A stretch of DNA of 64,000 nucleotides from Camelimonas lactis (lineage in GTDB: Bacteria; Pseudomonadota; Alphaproteobacteria; Rhizobiales; Beijerinckiaceae): assembly GCF_004342915.1 (NCBI RefSeq), contig NZ_SLWL01000002.1:248001-312000 (forward strand), in the 5' to 3' direction. The notes beneath the pieces are model-generated. The model was not told where the DNA came from. It was given only the letters and a program-made list of their open reading frames with translations, and ran no database searches. A program made the translations under genes and the position numbers. This document shows, one piece after another, positions 55,928 through 64,000 of the stretch (position 1 is the first letter of the stretch; each line of letters opens with the position of its first letter).

Positions 55928-56809
55928 TTACTCGACGTTCTGAACCTGCTCGCGGAATTGCTCGACCACGGTTTTCAGGTCAAGCCCAACCGCGGAAAGG
56001 CTGGCGTCATTGGCCTTGGCGCACAGGGTGTTGGCCTCGCGGCCCAGTTCCTGGGCCAGAAAATCCAGTCGCCGGCCAACCGCGCCGCCTTCATCCAGCA
56101 AGGCCCGCGCCGCCGCCACATGGGCGTGCAGGCGGTCGATTTCCTCGCGGATGTCGGCGCGGCTGGCCAGCAACACCGCCTCCTGGTGCAGGCGCTGGGG
56201 GTCCAGCGCCACCGAACCGCCGGTCAGCAGGGCGATCTGGTCGTGGATGCGGCGACGGATTGCTTCCGGCTGGCGGGCCGGCGACGCCTCCGCCTTGACG
56301 GTCAGCGCGGCGATGCGGTCGATATGGCCGCGCAGCACGGCTTCCAGCGCCGCGCCCTCGCCGGCGCGGGCGGCGACCATCGCCTTCACCGCAGCGCCGG
56401 CCGTGGCGGCGATCGCGGCGAACGCCTCCTCGTCCGGCGCGCTGTCGGCGTCGACGCTCTCCACAACGCCGCGAACGCCCAGCACCGCGTCGAGGGTCAG
56501 GGGCGCCATGTCCGCCGGCCGCTCAAGATCACGAAAGGCGTCAATCACCATGCGCGCCACTTCCAGGTTGACGCGAACCCCGGCGGCGGCGGCGGCGCTG
56601 GCGACGGTGAGCGACACATGGCAGGCGCCGCGCCGCACGGCCCTGGCAAGCGACTGGCGCATCGCCTCGCCGCTGCGGTCATAGCCGGGCGGCGTGCGCA
56701 GGCGGATATCCAGGCTGCGCCCGTTGACGCTTCTGATCTCCCACGCCCAGGAGAGCGCCCCGTGCGCACCCTCGGCCCTGGCGAAACCGGTCATGCTGGC
56801 GATGGCCAT
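55928..56809 (-). CDS. yicC: YicC family protein (endoribonuclease-type)
   Basis: 293 residues. IASMTGFARAEG at the start and EIRSVNGRSLDIRLRTP are the YicC_N signature; the C-terminal DUF1732 part is seen in [46 protein letters not shown]. coli YicC has RNase activity on small RNAs; the role in alphaproteobacteria is open. It lies between mltG and gmk as usual in this group. Confidence 0.93.
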   Translation of the reverse strand: MAIASMTGFARAEGAHGALSWAWEIRSVNGRSLDIRLRTPPGYDRSGEAMRQSLARAVRRGACHVSLTVASAAAAAGVRVNLEVARMVIDAFRDLERPADMAPLTLDAVLGVRGVVESVDADSAPDEEAFAAIAATAGAAVKAMVAARAGEGAALEAVLRGHIDRIAALTVKAEASPARQPEAIRRRIHDQIALLTGGSVALDPQRLHQEAVLLASRADIREEIDRLHAHVAAARALLDEGGAVGRRLDFLAQELGREANTLCAKANDASLSAVGLDLKTVVEQFREQVQNVE

Positions 56810-57055
56810 ACCGCACACGCTCCTGCTGTTCGTTTGCCACGGCGCCTGGCGCGCCTTTCCGGCGGAACCGGGTCCCGGCGGGTCAAAACATCATAAAATC
56901 AAAACAGACCGGCGCCCGCTTCAATGAACGAACGCCGCCTTTCTCCCGTCTCCTGGCGGAAACGGGTCGCAATCCCGCGCCCAGGCCCCCATGAAACGCC
57001 GCCGCGCCATCCAGGGGACGGCGCGGCCAGCGGGAACCATGCGGGTGAAACAGCG

Positions 57056-58393
57056 TCACCGGACCTTTGGCACAACCTGCGGGGAATTCAGGTCATAGGT
57101 CTTGTTGAGCAGCGGGTCCTTGTCCGTGCCCTCTGAAGCGTCGAAGGCGCGGGGACGGCCGCCGGGCGACTGGGGGGCCTCCGCCGTCGGGTCCGCGCCG
57201 CCGGGAGCGCCGCCAGCCTCGCCCTCCGCCGGTTTGCCCTCCGCCGGTTTGCCCGCAGCGTCGTCCTGGGCCTTCCGGCTGCTTTCGATCTGGCGCAGGC
57301 GGCTGACGCCGCGATTGTGCTGGTCCAGCGTCTCGGAGAACGTGTGGCCGCCCGTCCCGTCAGCCACGAAATACAGATCGCGGGTGCGCGAGGGATTGGC
57401 CACCGCCTCCAGCGCGGCGCGCCCGGGATTGGCGATGGGGCCCGGCGGCAGGCCGTTGATGGTGTAGGTATTGTAGGGCGTCGGCGTGGTGATGTCGGCC
57501 CGCGACAGCGGCCGGCCCAGCGCGCCCTTGCCGCCGACGATGCCATAGACGATCGTCGGATCGGACTGCAGGCGCATGCCCTTCTGCAACCGGTTGATGA
57601 ACACGCCGGCCACCCGGGTGCGCTCGTCCGCCCGGCCGGTTTCCTTCTCGACGATCGAGGCCATGGTCACCAGTTCCTCGGGCGTCTTCAGCGGCAGGTC
57701 CGGCGCGCGGCGGGCCCAGACTTCCGCCAGCACCCGCCGGCCGTCCTGACGCATGCGGTCGAGGATCTGCTGGCGCGAGGCGCCGCGCGAGATGCGGTAG
57801 GTTTCCGGCAACAGGGCGCCTTCCGGCGGGATTTCGGTGATCTCGCCCGTGAGCAGGTCGGCGTCGCGGAGACGGGCGACAATCTGCTCGCTGGTCAGCC
57901 CTTCGGGCACGGTGAAGTTGTGCAGCACGGTCTTGCCGCTGACCAGCGTGTCCATGACCTCGCGCAGGCTGGCGCCCTTGCGGAACAGGTATTCGCCGGC
58001 TTTCACGTCGTCATTGGCGCCGGACACATAGACGCCGGCCAGGAACAGGGTCGGCTGGGAAATGACGCCTTCGCGCTGGAGCGAATCGGCGACGGCCCGC
58101 GCCCCGCCCTTGACCATGACCACCTTGTCCGCGGACAGCGGCCCGGGGGCGTTGAACTCGCTTTTGAGCACATAAACCGTGCCGCCAACCGCCAGGGCGC
58201 CCACCACGATCGCGGTGAGGAAATTGCTCATGCTATTAACGAAGCCGCCCCGTTCGCGCCGCCGGCGCGGCGGCGGCGGCGGCACAACCTCCGGCTTGAT
58301 CGCCTCGGTCGGACTTTTCAGCGAACGGACCCGCGCCCCTTTCTCCGGGGCCGGGTTTGCCTTGCCAATGGACGTCCTGTTGTTGTCGCTCAT
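57056..58393 (-). CDS. mltG: Endolytic murein transglycosylase MltG
   Basis: 445 residues with a cytosolic Pro/Arg-rich start (about 1-50), one transmembrane helix (FLTAIVVGALAVGGTVYVL) and a periplasmic YceG domain. A LysM-like subdomain precedes the catalytic part with TMASIVEKETGRADER (catalytic Glu), GMRLQSDPTIVYG and YNTYTINGLPPGPIANPG. It cuts nascent glycan strands to set their length. The final ~80 residues (Gly/Pro/Ala-rich, with a repeated GKPAE) are extra and probably disordered. Confidence 0.94.
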   Translation of the reverse strand: MSDNNRTSIGKANPAPEKGARVRSLKSPTEAIKPEVVPPPPPRRRRERGGFVNSMSNFLTAIVVGALAVGGTVYVLKSEFNAPGPLSADKVVMVKGGARAVADSLQREGVISQPTLFLAGVYVSGANDDVKAGEYLFRKGASLREVMDTLVSGKTVLHNFTVPEGLTSEQIVARLRDADLLTGEITEIPPEGALLPETYRISRGASRQQILDRMRQDGRRVLAEVWARRAPDLPLKTPEELVTMASIVEKETGRADERTRVAGVFINRLQKGMRLQSDPTIVYGIVGGKGALGRPLSRADITTPTPYNTYTINGLPPGPIANPGRAALEAVANPSRTRDLYFVADGTGGHTFSETLDQHNRGVSRLRQIESSRKAQDDAAGKPAEGKPAEGEAGGAPGGADPTAEAPQSPGGRPRAFDASEGTDKDPLLNKTYDLNSPQVVPKVR

Positions 58394-58736
58394 CCCTGGT
58401 CCGTTCAAATCCGCTCCTGCTCACATACCCGCCCAGGCGTGACCTGGGCCATCATCGGGGGTTGGGAAACCCACAGGGCCAGCAGACATGTGACGGGAGC
58501 ATCAGATGGCGCCAGCGGCGCGCCAGGGCGGGCGAATCGCCCGCCTGACGTCCTGCTCGCGGAAGATTACCACTCCGCCAGCGGCCGCGCGCGCAGCCCC
58601 TCCGCATTGGCCGCCGGGGAACAGCCGGACGCCGGCGCATCCAGCTTTATCGCAGCTCCCGGAGGCCGCGAAACTGGCGCGGAGCATGAACGCCGAATGC
58701 GACGAAAACGCGCCGGCGCGACGAAACAGACGCGGG
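58394..58736. other. Intergenic space between fabF and mltG
   Basis: 343 bases without a gene. The main feature is a perfect 8-bp hairpin with a 3-base loop at 58527-58545 (GGCGGGCG-AAT-CGCCCGCC), without a U tract on either strand. Near 58710 the palindrome GCGCCGGCGC is followed on the minus strand by GTTTTCG, a weak terminator candidate for fabF. Confidence 0.45.
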
Positions 58737-60008
58737 TCAGGCCGCGAAGCGACGGAAGATCACCGACGCGTTGGTGCCGCCAAAGCCGAAGGAGTTCGAC
58801 AGGGCCACATTCACATCACGCTGGCGCGCCACATGGGGCGTCAGGTCAATCGTCGTTTCAACCGACGGATTGTCGAGGTTGAGCGTGGGCGGCACGATCT
58901 GGTCGCGGATCGCCAGGATGGCGAAGATTGATTCCACGGCGCCGGCGGCGCCCAGCAGGTGGCCGATCGACGACTTGGTCGACGACATCGAGATCTTGCC
59001 GGCCGAATTGCCCAGCAGCCGCTCAACCGCGCGCAGCTCGATCTCGTCGCCCAGCGGCGTCGAGGTGCCGTGCGCGTTGACGTAATCGATATCGGAGACG
59101 GAAATGCCGGCGCGCTTCAGCGCCGCCTGCATGCAGCGGTAGGCGCCGTCGCCATCTTCCGCCGGCGAGGTGATGTGGTGAGCGTCGCCGGAAAGACCGT
59201 AGCCAATGATTTCGCCATAGATCCTGGCGCCCCGCGCTTTCGCGTGCTCAAGCTCTTCCAGGATGACGACGCCGGCGCCCTCGCCCATGACGAAGCCGTC
59301 ACGGTCCTTGTCATAGGGGCGCGAGGCGCGGGTGGGGTCGTCGTTGAAATTTGTGGACAGCGCCCGGCAGGCCGCGAAACCGGCGATCGACAGGCGGTTC
59401 AGCGGCGATTCCGTGCCGCCGGCGACCATGACGTCGGCGTCGCCCAGCGCCACGAGGCGGGCGGCGTCGCCAATGGCGTGCGCGCCCGTCGAGCAGGCGG
59501 TCACCACCGAATGGTTCGGGCCCTTCAGGCCATGCCGGATGGAGACGTAGCCGGACGCCAGATTGATCAGGCGGCCCGGAATGAAGAACGGCGACAGCCG
59601 GCGCGGGCCCTTCTCGTTGAGAATGGTCGACGCCTCATAAATGCCGCCGACGCCGCCTATGCCTGAGCCGATCAGCACGCCGGTGGCGTTTTGATCGTCG
59701 GCGTCTTTCGGCTCCCAGCCCGCGTCTTCGAGGGCCTGCTGGGCCGCCGCCATGGCGTAGACGATAAAGGGATCGACCTTGCGCTGGTCCTTCGGATCCA
59801 TCCACTGGTCGGGATTGAAAGTTCCGCCGGAGCCATCGCCCAGCGGAATCTGGCAGGCAATGCGACAGGCGATATCGGAGACGTCGAACGTCGTGATGGC
59901 GCTGGCGCCGCTTTTGCCGGCGAGCACATTGCTCCAGGTTGCCTCAACATTGCCCCCAAGCGGGGTCACCATGCCAAGCCCTGTGACAACAACCCGTCTC
60001 ATTGTCAT
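58737..60008 (-). CDS. fabF: Beta-ketoacyl-ACP synthase II
   Basis: A 423-residue condensing enzyme of type II fatty acid synthesis. The active-site Cys172 is in SVVTACSTGAHAIG; the His pair is in NAHGTSTPLGD and SSIGHLLGAAGAVE. RRVVVTGLGMVTPLG at the N-terminus supports the start; ATG at 60002 is an alternative two codons later. The fab genes lie on the minus strand in order fabD-fabG-acpP-fabF with gaps of 120-380 bases, so internal promoters are likely. Confidence 0.96.
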   Translation of the reverse strand: MTMRRVVVTGLGMVTPLGGNVEATWSNVLAGKSGASAITTFDVSDIACRIACQIPLGDGSGGTFNPDQWMDPKDQRKVDPFIVYAMAAAQQALEDAGWEPKDADDQNATGVLIGSGIGGVGGIYEASTILNEKGPRRLSPFFIPGRLINLASGYVSIRHGLKGPNHSVVTACSTGAHAIGDAARLVALGDADVMVAGGTESPLNRLSIAGFAACRALSTNFNDDPTRASRPYDKDRDGFVMGEGAGVVILEELEHAKARGARIYGEIIGYGLSGDAHHITSPAEDGDGAYRCMQAALKRAGISVSDIDYVNAHGTSTPLGDEIELRAVERLLGNSAGKISMSSTKSSIGHLLGAAGAVESIFAILAIRDQIVPPTLNLDNPSVETTIDLTPHVARQRDVNVALSNSFGFGGTNASVIFRRFAA

Positions 60009-60277
60009 GCCGTTCTGTCCCGGAGCCGGCTGCATGGGGCGGGATGAAAAAAGTCATCGCCACGCGCATGCAAGGGGCGCCTGTTAAAAGCATTGATACT
60101 TTGGGCGCGCCCTGCCTTTTACCCAGCAATCCGTGCAAAAAACAGAACGTGTCCAACGCGGTCAGTCATGTTTCGAGGGCCAGAAGGCCCCCGAAATGCG
60201 CGGCTGCCCTCCACGGGCGGCGCGGCGGCGCGCCAGCCCGGGAACAGCGGCCGGTAATGTCAGGAACTGACGCAGGC

Positions 60278-60514
60278 TCAGGCCGCGTTCTTTTCCAGGA
60301 ACTTGATCGCGTCGCCGACCGTCACGATGGTCTCGGCGGCGTCGTCCGGGATCTCGACGTTGAACTCTTCCTCGAACGCCATCACCAGTTCGACCGTGTC
60401 GAGGCTGTCGGCGCCGAGATCGTCAATGAAGTTGGCGTTGTCCACGACCTTGTCGGCTTCCACGCCGAGATGTTCGACAACGATCTTCTTAACGCGTTCA
60501 GCGATGTCACTCAT
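60278..60514 (-). CDS. acpP: Acyl carrier protein
   Basis: A 78-residue acidic four-helix protein that carries acyl chains on a 4'-phosphopantetheine attached to Ser37 in the DSLD motif ([18 protein letters not shown]). The sequence is near the alphaproteobacterial consensus. It is separated from both neighbours by over 250 bases, consistent with its own promoter and high expression. Confidence 0.98.
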   Translation of the reverse strand: MSDIAERVKKIVVEHLGVEADKVVDNANFIDDLGADSLDTVELVMAFEEEFNVEIPDDAAETIVTVGDAIKFLEKNAA

Positions 60515-60890
60515 CGTTCGGTCCTCGTTTCATTTTGCAGATGGCGTATGGCCGCCCGATTTTCGAGTTGCCTGGTTCGGAAGCCATGGCCAGTTCGCGC
60601 CGTTAATCGTCGGATCAATCCTGCCCGTCAAGGCGCCTTGTCCATTGCTAGTGCAAGCCTGCTTTTGCCTGTCGCGTCAAGTACCCTCGCGGCAGGCCGG
60701 CCCTGTTAACACACCGGAAACCGCCTGACGAGGGGCGGCCCGGCGCTTTCCAGAGGCGTGGACGCCGGGTTGCGACGCCCGGCGGAGGGACCGGATTCAC
60801 AGCCCGGCCCCAGTCCGAATCATGAAGGCGACCAGCAGGCGACGCCGCCGGATCGCGTCCGCCAGCCCTGGCGGCGCCTGCCGCCGCCGG
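60515..60890. other. Intergenic space between fabG and acpP
   Basis: 376 bases without a gene. It must hold the acpP promoter on the minus strand. A 7-bp hairpin CGCCGGG-8 nt-CCCGGCG at 60763-60784 lies about 107 bases after fabG; no U tract follows. Confidence 0.4.
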
Positions 60891-61628
60891 TCAGATCATC
60901 GCCATGCCGCCGTTAACGTGCAGGGTCTGGCCGGTGACGTAGGCCGCCTCTGTCGAAGCGAGATAGGCCACCGCCGCGGCCACGTCGCCGCCCTCGCCCA
61001 GCCGCCCGGCGGGGACGTTCGCCAGAATGGCCTCACGCTGCCTGTCGTTGAGCGCGTCTGTCATTGGCGAGGTGATGAAGCCGGGGGCCACGCAATTCAC
61101 CGTGATGTTACGGCTGGCCACCTCGGCCGCGAGCGCCTTGGTCATGCCCACGAGGCCGGCCTTGGAGGCGGCGTAATTGCCCTGGCCCGGGTTGCCCGTG
61201 GTCCCGACAACCGAGCCGATGTTGATGATGCGGCCGAAACGGCGGCGCATCATCCCTTTGGTGGCGGCGCGCATCAGACGGAACGAGGCGGTGAGATTGA
61301 CGGCGATCACCGCGTCCCATTCCTCGTCCTTCATGCGCATGAACAGATTATCGCGGGTCACGCCGGCGTTGTTGACGAGGATGTCGAGGCCGCCGAGGGC
61401 GGCTTCCGCCGCCGGAACCAGCGCTTCCACAGATTCGGCGCTCGACAGGTCGGCGGGAACCACATGGGCGCGCCCGCCCAGTTCGGCGGCCAGCGCCTCC
61501 AGCGCCTCGCGGCGGGTGCCGGACAACGCCACATCGGCGCCCTGGGCGTGCAGGGCGCGGGCGATCGCCCCGCCAATGCCGCCGCTCGCGCCCGTAACAA
61601 GCGCCTTGCGGCCAGTCAGATCAAACAT
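60891..61628 (-). CDS. fabG: 3-oxoacyl-ACP reductase
   Basis: A 245-residue short-chain dehydrogenase reducing 3-ketoacyl-ACP with NADPH. Cofactor motif TGASGGIGGA (12-21), NNAG (86-89) and the catalytic set Asn111, Ser139, Tyr152, Lys156 (NYAASKAGLVGMTKAL) are all in place. GGAG lies 6 bases before the ATG. fabD is 124 bases upstream. Confidence 0.97.
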   Translation of the reverse strand: MFDLTGRKALVTGASGGIGGAIARALHAQGADVALSGTRREALEALAAELGGRAHVVPADLSSAESVEALVPAAEAALGGLDILVNNAGVTRDNLFMRMKDEEWDAVIAVNLTASFRLMRAATKGMMRRRFGRIINIGSVVGTTGNPGQGNYAASKAGLVGMTKALAAEVASRNITVNCVAPGFITSPMTDALNDRQREAILANVPAGRLGEGGDVAAAVAYLASTEAAYVTGQTLHVNGGMAMI

Positions 61629-61752
61629 GCATATCTCCATTTGGCGGCGGCGCCATGCTTGAGCGTTACATTCACACTTCAGAACATGGCGCTGAAATAG
61701 CGGCAAAAACCGGAATCGTTGACGGCGCAACCACGGCGGGCCAGCGCGCCTG

Positions 61753-62697
61753 TCAGCCCCTGGCGGCCACGAACGCCTTCACGTCATCCGCCGAGCCAAC
61801 CGCCACGCCCTTGCCGTTGCTGGCGATGCGCTTCACGAGGCCGGTCAGCACCTTGCCGGCGCCCACCTCATAAAAGGTCTCAACGCCCTGGTCCGCCATC
61901 CAGGCCACGCATTCGCGCCAGCGAACCGTGCCGGTGACCTGCTTCACCAGATTGGCGCGGATGGCGTCGGGGTCGGTTTCCGCCTGAGCGGTGACGTTGG
62001 CGACCAGCGGCGCCAGCGGCGCGGAGATGGTCACCTGCGCCAGCGCTTCAGCCATGGCCTCGGCGGCCGGCTGCATCAGGGCGCAATGGAAGGGAGCGGA
62101 GACAGGCAGCAGCATGGCGCGCTTCGCCCCACGCTCCTGGGCGATCGGCAGGGCGCGCTCCACGGCGGCGCGGGCGCCGGAGATCACTACTTGGCCGCCG
62201 CCATTGTCATTGGCGGCCGAGCAGACCTCGCCCTGGGCGGCCTCGCGCGCCACGGCGTCGGCCGCGTCGAACTCCAGACCGATCAACGCCGCCATGGCGC
62301 CATGGCCAACAGGCACGGCCTTCTGCATGGCGTCGCCGCGAATGCGCAGCAGGCGGGCCGTATCGGCGAGGGTCAGGCTGCGGGCGGCGGCCAGAGCGGA
62401 ATATTCGCCCAGCGAATGGCCAGCGACGAAGGCGGCCTCCTTCGCCAGATCCAGCCCGGCTTCCGTCTCCAGCGCCCGAATCGCCGCCATGCTCACCGCC
62501 ATCAGGGCCGGCTGGGCGTTGGCGGTCAGGGTCAGCTCATCGAGGGGCCCTTCCCACATCAGCTGGGACAGATGCTGGCCAAGCGCGTCGTCGACCTCGG
62601 CGAACACCTCGCGCGCGGCCGCGAAATTGTCCGCCAGGGATTTGCCCATGCCGACAGCCTGGCTGCCCTGTCCGGGGAAGGTGAAAGCTGGTTTCAT
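61753..62697 (-). CDS. fabD: Malonyl-CoA:ACP transacylase
   Basis: A 314-residue enzyme loading malonyl groups on ACP. FTFPGQGSQAVGMG starts the protein, the nucleophile is Ser95 in GHSLGEYSALAAA, and the catalytic His lies in VSAPFHCALM. The ATG at 62697 is favoured by GGA at proper spacing and by the family N-terminus. It heads the fab cluster and is divergent from rpoZ. Confidence 0.96.
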   Translation of the reverse strand: MKPAFTFPGQGSQAVGMGKSLADNFAAAREVFAEVDDALGQHLSQLMWEGPLDELTLTANAQPALMAVSMAAIRALETEAGLDLAKEAAFVAGHSLGEYSALAAARSLTLADTARLLRIRGDAMQKAVPVGHGAMAALIGLEFDAADAVAREAAQGEVCSAANDNGGGQVVISGARAAVERALPIAQERGAKRAMLLPVSAPFHCALMQPAAEAMAEALAQVTISAPLAPLVANVTAQAETDPDAIRANLVKQVTGTVRWRECVAWMADQGVETFYEVGAGKVLTGLVKRIASNGKGVAVGSADDVKAFVAARG

Positions 62698-62894
62698 CGT
62701 GTTTCCATCCATGCTGCGACGACTGTAATGCATCATGACCAGGGCGCGCCGGCGGGAAAAGCGCGCGCCGGCGGGGAAAACCATGGAGCGCCTGCATGAT
62801 GGCCGGCGTTTCCACGCCATGGTTCGCTGCGGCGGGCAGTGGCGCCGACCTGGCGGCCTGTCAAGTCGCGGGCGCGCGGGCGGGCCGGAAAAGC

Positions 62895-62923
62895 TTGCGC
62901 CAGCGGACGCCAACGTGTATCTG
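62895..62923 (+). promoter_or_regulatory. Candidate rpoZ promoter
   Basis: TTGCGC (62895-62900), 17 bases, TATCTG (62918-62923). Both boxes match four of six consensus positions. The leader would be about 37 bases, with AAGGGAG before the ATG as Shine-Dalgarno. Confidence 0.4.
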
Positions 62924-62966
62924 AACCTGATTCCGCACCATTCAGATCCTTTGAAGGGAGCCCTTA

Positions 62967-63365
62967 ATGGCTCGCGTCACCGTCGAAGACTGCATCGACA
63001 AGGTTGATAACCGTTTCGAACTGGTCCTGCTGGCCGGCTATCGCGCCCGCATGATCTCGTCCGGCGCGCCGCTGACCGTGGATCGCGATCGCGATAAAAA
63101 CCCGGTCGTCGCCCTGCGTGAGATCGCCGACGAGACGATTTCCGTGGACGACCTCAAGGAAGACCTCATCCACTCCATGCAGAAGCATGTGGAAGTGGAC
63201 GAGCCGGAAGAGGACGCCGTGCCGAGCCGCGCCTCCATCGGCTCCTCGGTCAGCGCCCGCAACGACGACGATCTCCAGGAATTCGATCGCATGAGCGAGG
63301 AAGACCTGCTGCGTGGTCTGGACGGCCTGGTGCCGCCGGCGCAGACCGACGACGACGAAGGCTGA
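62967..63365 (+). CDS. rpoZ: DNA-directed RNA polymerase subunit omega
   Basis: A 132-residue small RNA polymerase subunit that helps beta-prime assembly. It starts [30 protein letters not shown] and [14 protein letters not shown] follows, both standard. The C-terminal half is acidic ([19 protein letters not shown]), as is common in Hyphomicrobiales. A terminator follows. Confidence 0.97.
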   Translation: MARVTVEDCIDKVDNRFELVLLAGYRARMISSGAPLTVDRDRDKNPVVALREIADETISVDDLKEDLIHSMQKHVEVDEPEEDAVPSRASIGSSVSARNDDDLQEFDRMSEEDLLRGLDGLVPPAQTDDDEG

Positions 63366-63395
63366 GCCTGGCGCCAGCCTGCTACAGATCGCAAG

Positions 63396-63424
63396 AAAGC
63401 CTGGCCAGCCGCCGGGCTTTTTTG
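63396..63424 (+). terminator. Rho-independent terminator after rpoZ
   Basis: AAAGCC-T-GGC pairs with GCC-G-GGCTTT (one G-U), loop CAGCC, followed by TTTGTTG. The start is 31 bases after the rpoZ stop. Confidence 0.88.
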
Positions 63425-63545
63425 TTGCCCGCGACAGGCCCCCGGCGCCCGGAGCCGGGCGCGCGCCTGGCCGCGGCGCCCTGCCCCGGCCCGGTTAACC
63501 GGTCGTTCCCACGCCCCGGGGACAGATGTCCAGGGGCGCGAAGCG

Positions 63546-64000
63546 TCAAAGTCTTTCCGGCGGGTCAACCCCGAACCTGGACTGGATGGCGACGATGACC
63601 GGCTCGAGCGCCGAGGCGACAATGCCGGCCGCGAAACCATTGTTGTACAGGTTGAGGCCACCATGGACGACGCCGACGCTGAGAGCGGCGGATGAGTGCA
63701 GAAAACCGGCGACAATGCCCCAATGCCAGCCAAAGCGGCCGGCGATGGGGGCCAGCGTCGTGCCGAACAGCGCCGCGAGCACAATGGACGGATCGGCGGC
63801 GTTCCAGGGCTTGGCCAGCGAGCCGATGAACACCCCCGCCATCACCGGGATGAAGTTGCGCGGATGCTTGCCGAAGGCGGCGAAGCCAACGATTGACAGG
63901 ATGGCGCCGATCACCGGCCCGTTCAGGTCGCCGCCGACAAGCAGGACATAGGCCATGCCGATGAAGCCGCTGACGCCCATGTTCACGAAGGTCGGCCCCG
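63546..64000 (-). CDS. DUF1576-like membrane protein, 5' end outside the window
   Basis: The reading frame continues through GPTFVNMGVSGFIGMAYVLLVGG to the right edge, so only the last ~151 residues are seen. They form four or more hydrophobic segments with conserved-looking GPVIGAILSIVGFAAFGKHPRNFIPVM and GFLHSSAALSVGVVHGGLNLYNNGFAAG. This agrees with the DUF1576 family of predicted polytopic membrane proteins, known mainly from Firmicutes; no function is established. Assigned from memory of the family motif and therefore moderate. Confidence 0.65.
   Translation of the reverse strand, partial: GPTFVNMGVSGFIGMAYVLLVGGDLNGPVIGAILSIVGFAAFGKHPRNFIPVMAGVFIGSLAKPWNAADPSIVLAALFGTTLAPIAGRFGWHWGIVAGFLHSSAALSVGVVHGGLNLYNNGFAAGIVASALEPVIVAIQSRFGVDPPERL

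Noticed and set aside
58500-58560. Rho-independent terminator between fabF and mltG
   Set aside because: A good GC hairpin exists but has no U tract on either strand; listed only as an intergenic dyad.

Overview
The window is a GC-rich (roughly two-thirds G+C), densely coded chromosome segment from an alphaproteobacterium, most likely of the order Hyphomicrobiales (Rhizobiales). The assignment rests on gene order recalled from that group: dgt-argS-SPOR-nagZ-tatABC-serS-surE-pcm-nlpD, hdaA-ppk-ppx-rnd next to aspS, pepA-holC with lptFG-lptD-pdxA-rsmA, and gmk-yicC-mltG-fabF-acpP-fabG-fabD. No rRNA, tRNA, insertion sequence, prophage or CRISPR array was seen. Almost everything is housekeeping.

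Layout. 1-2.5 kb: the 3' part of a DUF815 ATPase, a DJ-1/PfpI protein and a quinone-reductase-like dehydrogenase on the plus strand, closed by a bidirectional terminator. 2.7-16.4 kb: a long minus-strand run for envelope and translation functions (nlpD-like, pcm, surE, serS, tatCBA, nagZ, SPOR protein, argS, dgt). 16.7-24 kb: a more accessory plus/minus stretch with erpA, a 715-residue membrane-anchored protein, a CatB-like acetyltransferase, metA behind a structured leader RNA, a membrane acyltransferase and a GT2 glycosyltransferase. 24.2-35 kb: aspS and rnd (divergent), then ppx, ppk, hdaA, an AI-2E family permease and a CDP-alcohol phosphatidyltransferase. 35.4-45.2 kb: purMN, two small exported proteins, ndk, a DUF2147 protein, a Crp/Fnr regulator, an ABC-F ATPase, a lipoprotein and an S10 peptidase. 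45.5-55 kb: holC and pepA (minus), then the LPS export operon lptF-lptG-lptD running by 4-base overlaps into pdxA and rsmA. 55-64 kb: gmk, yicC, mltG and the type II fatty acid synthesis cluster on the minus strand, rpoZ on the plus strand, and a truncated DUF1576 membrane protein.

The main theme is envelope construction: peptidoglycan remodelling (NlpD-like, NagZ, MltG, SPOR), Tat export, LPS transport, phospholipid and fatty acid synthesis, and surface sugar modification. Nucleotide supply (PurMN, Gmk, Ndk, Dgt), polyphosphate metabolism (Ppk, Ppx) and replication control (HdaA, HolC) are interleaved.

The most interesting signals are non-coding. The metA leader folds on paper into a closed four-way junction resembling the SAM-I/SAM-IV riboswitch architecture, where alphaproteobacteria usually carry the unrelated SAM-II type. 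A perfect 21-bp hairpin separates tatA from tatB. Three unrelated short tandem repeats (33 bp x3, 15 bp x3.7, 14 bp x5) sit at gene borders. Two gene losses from otherwise conserved neighbourhoods also stand out: scpAB between nagZ and tatA, and surA between lptD and pdxA. Start positions were chosen from visible Shine-Dalgarno sequences, signal peptides and family N-termini; nothing was tested by search.
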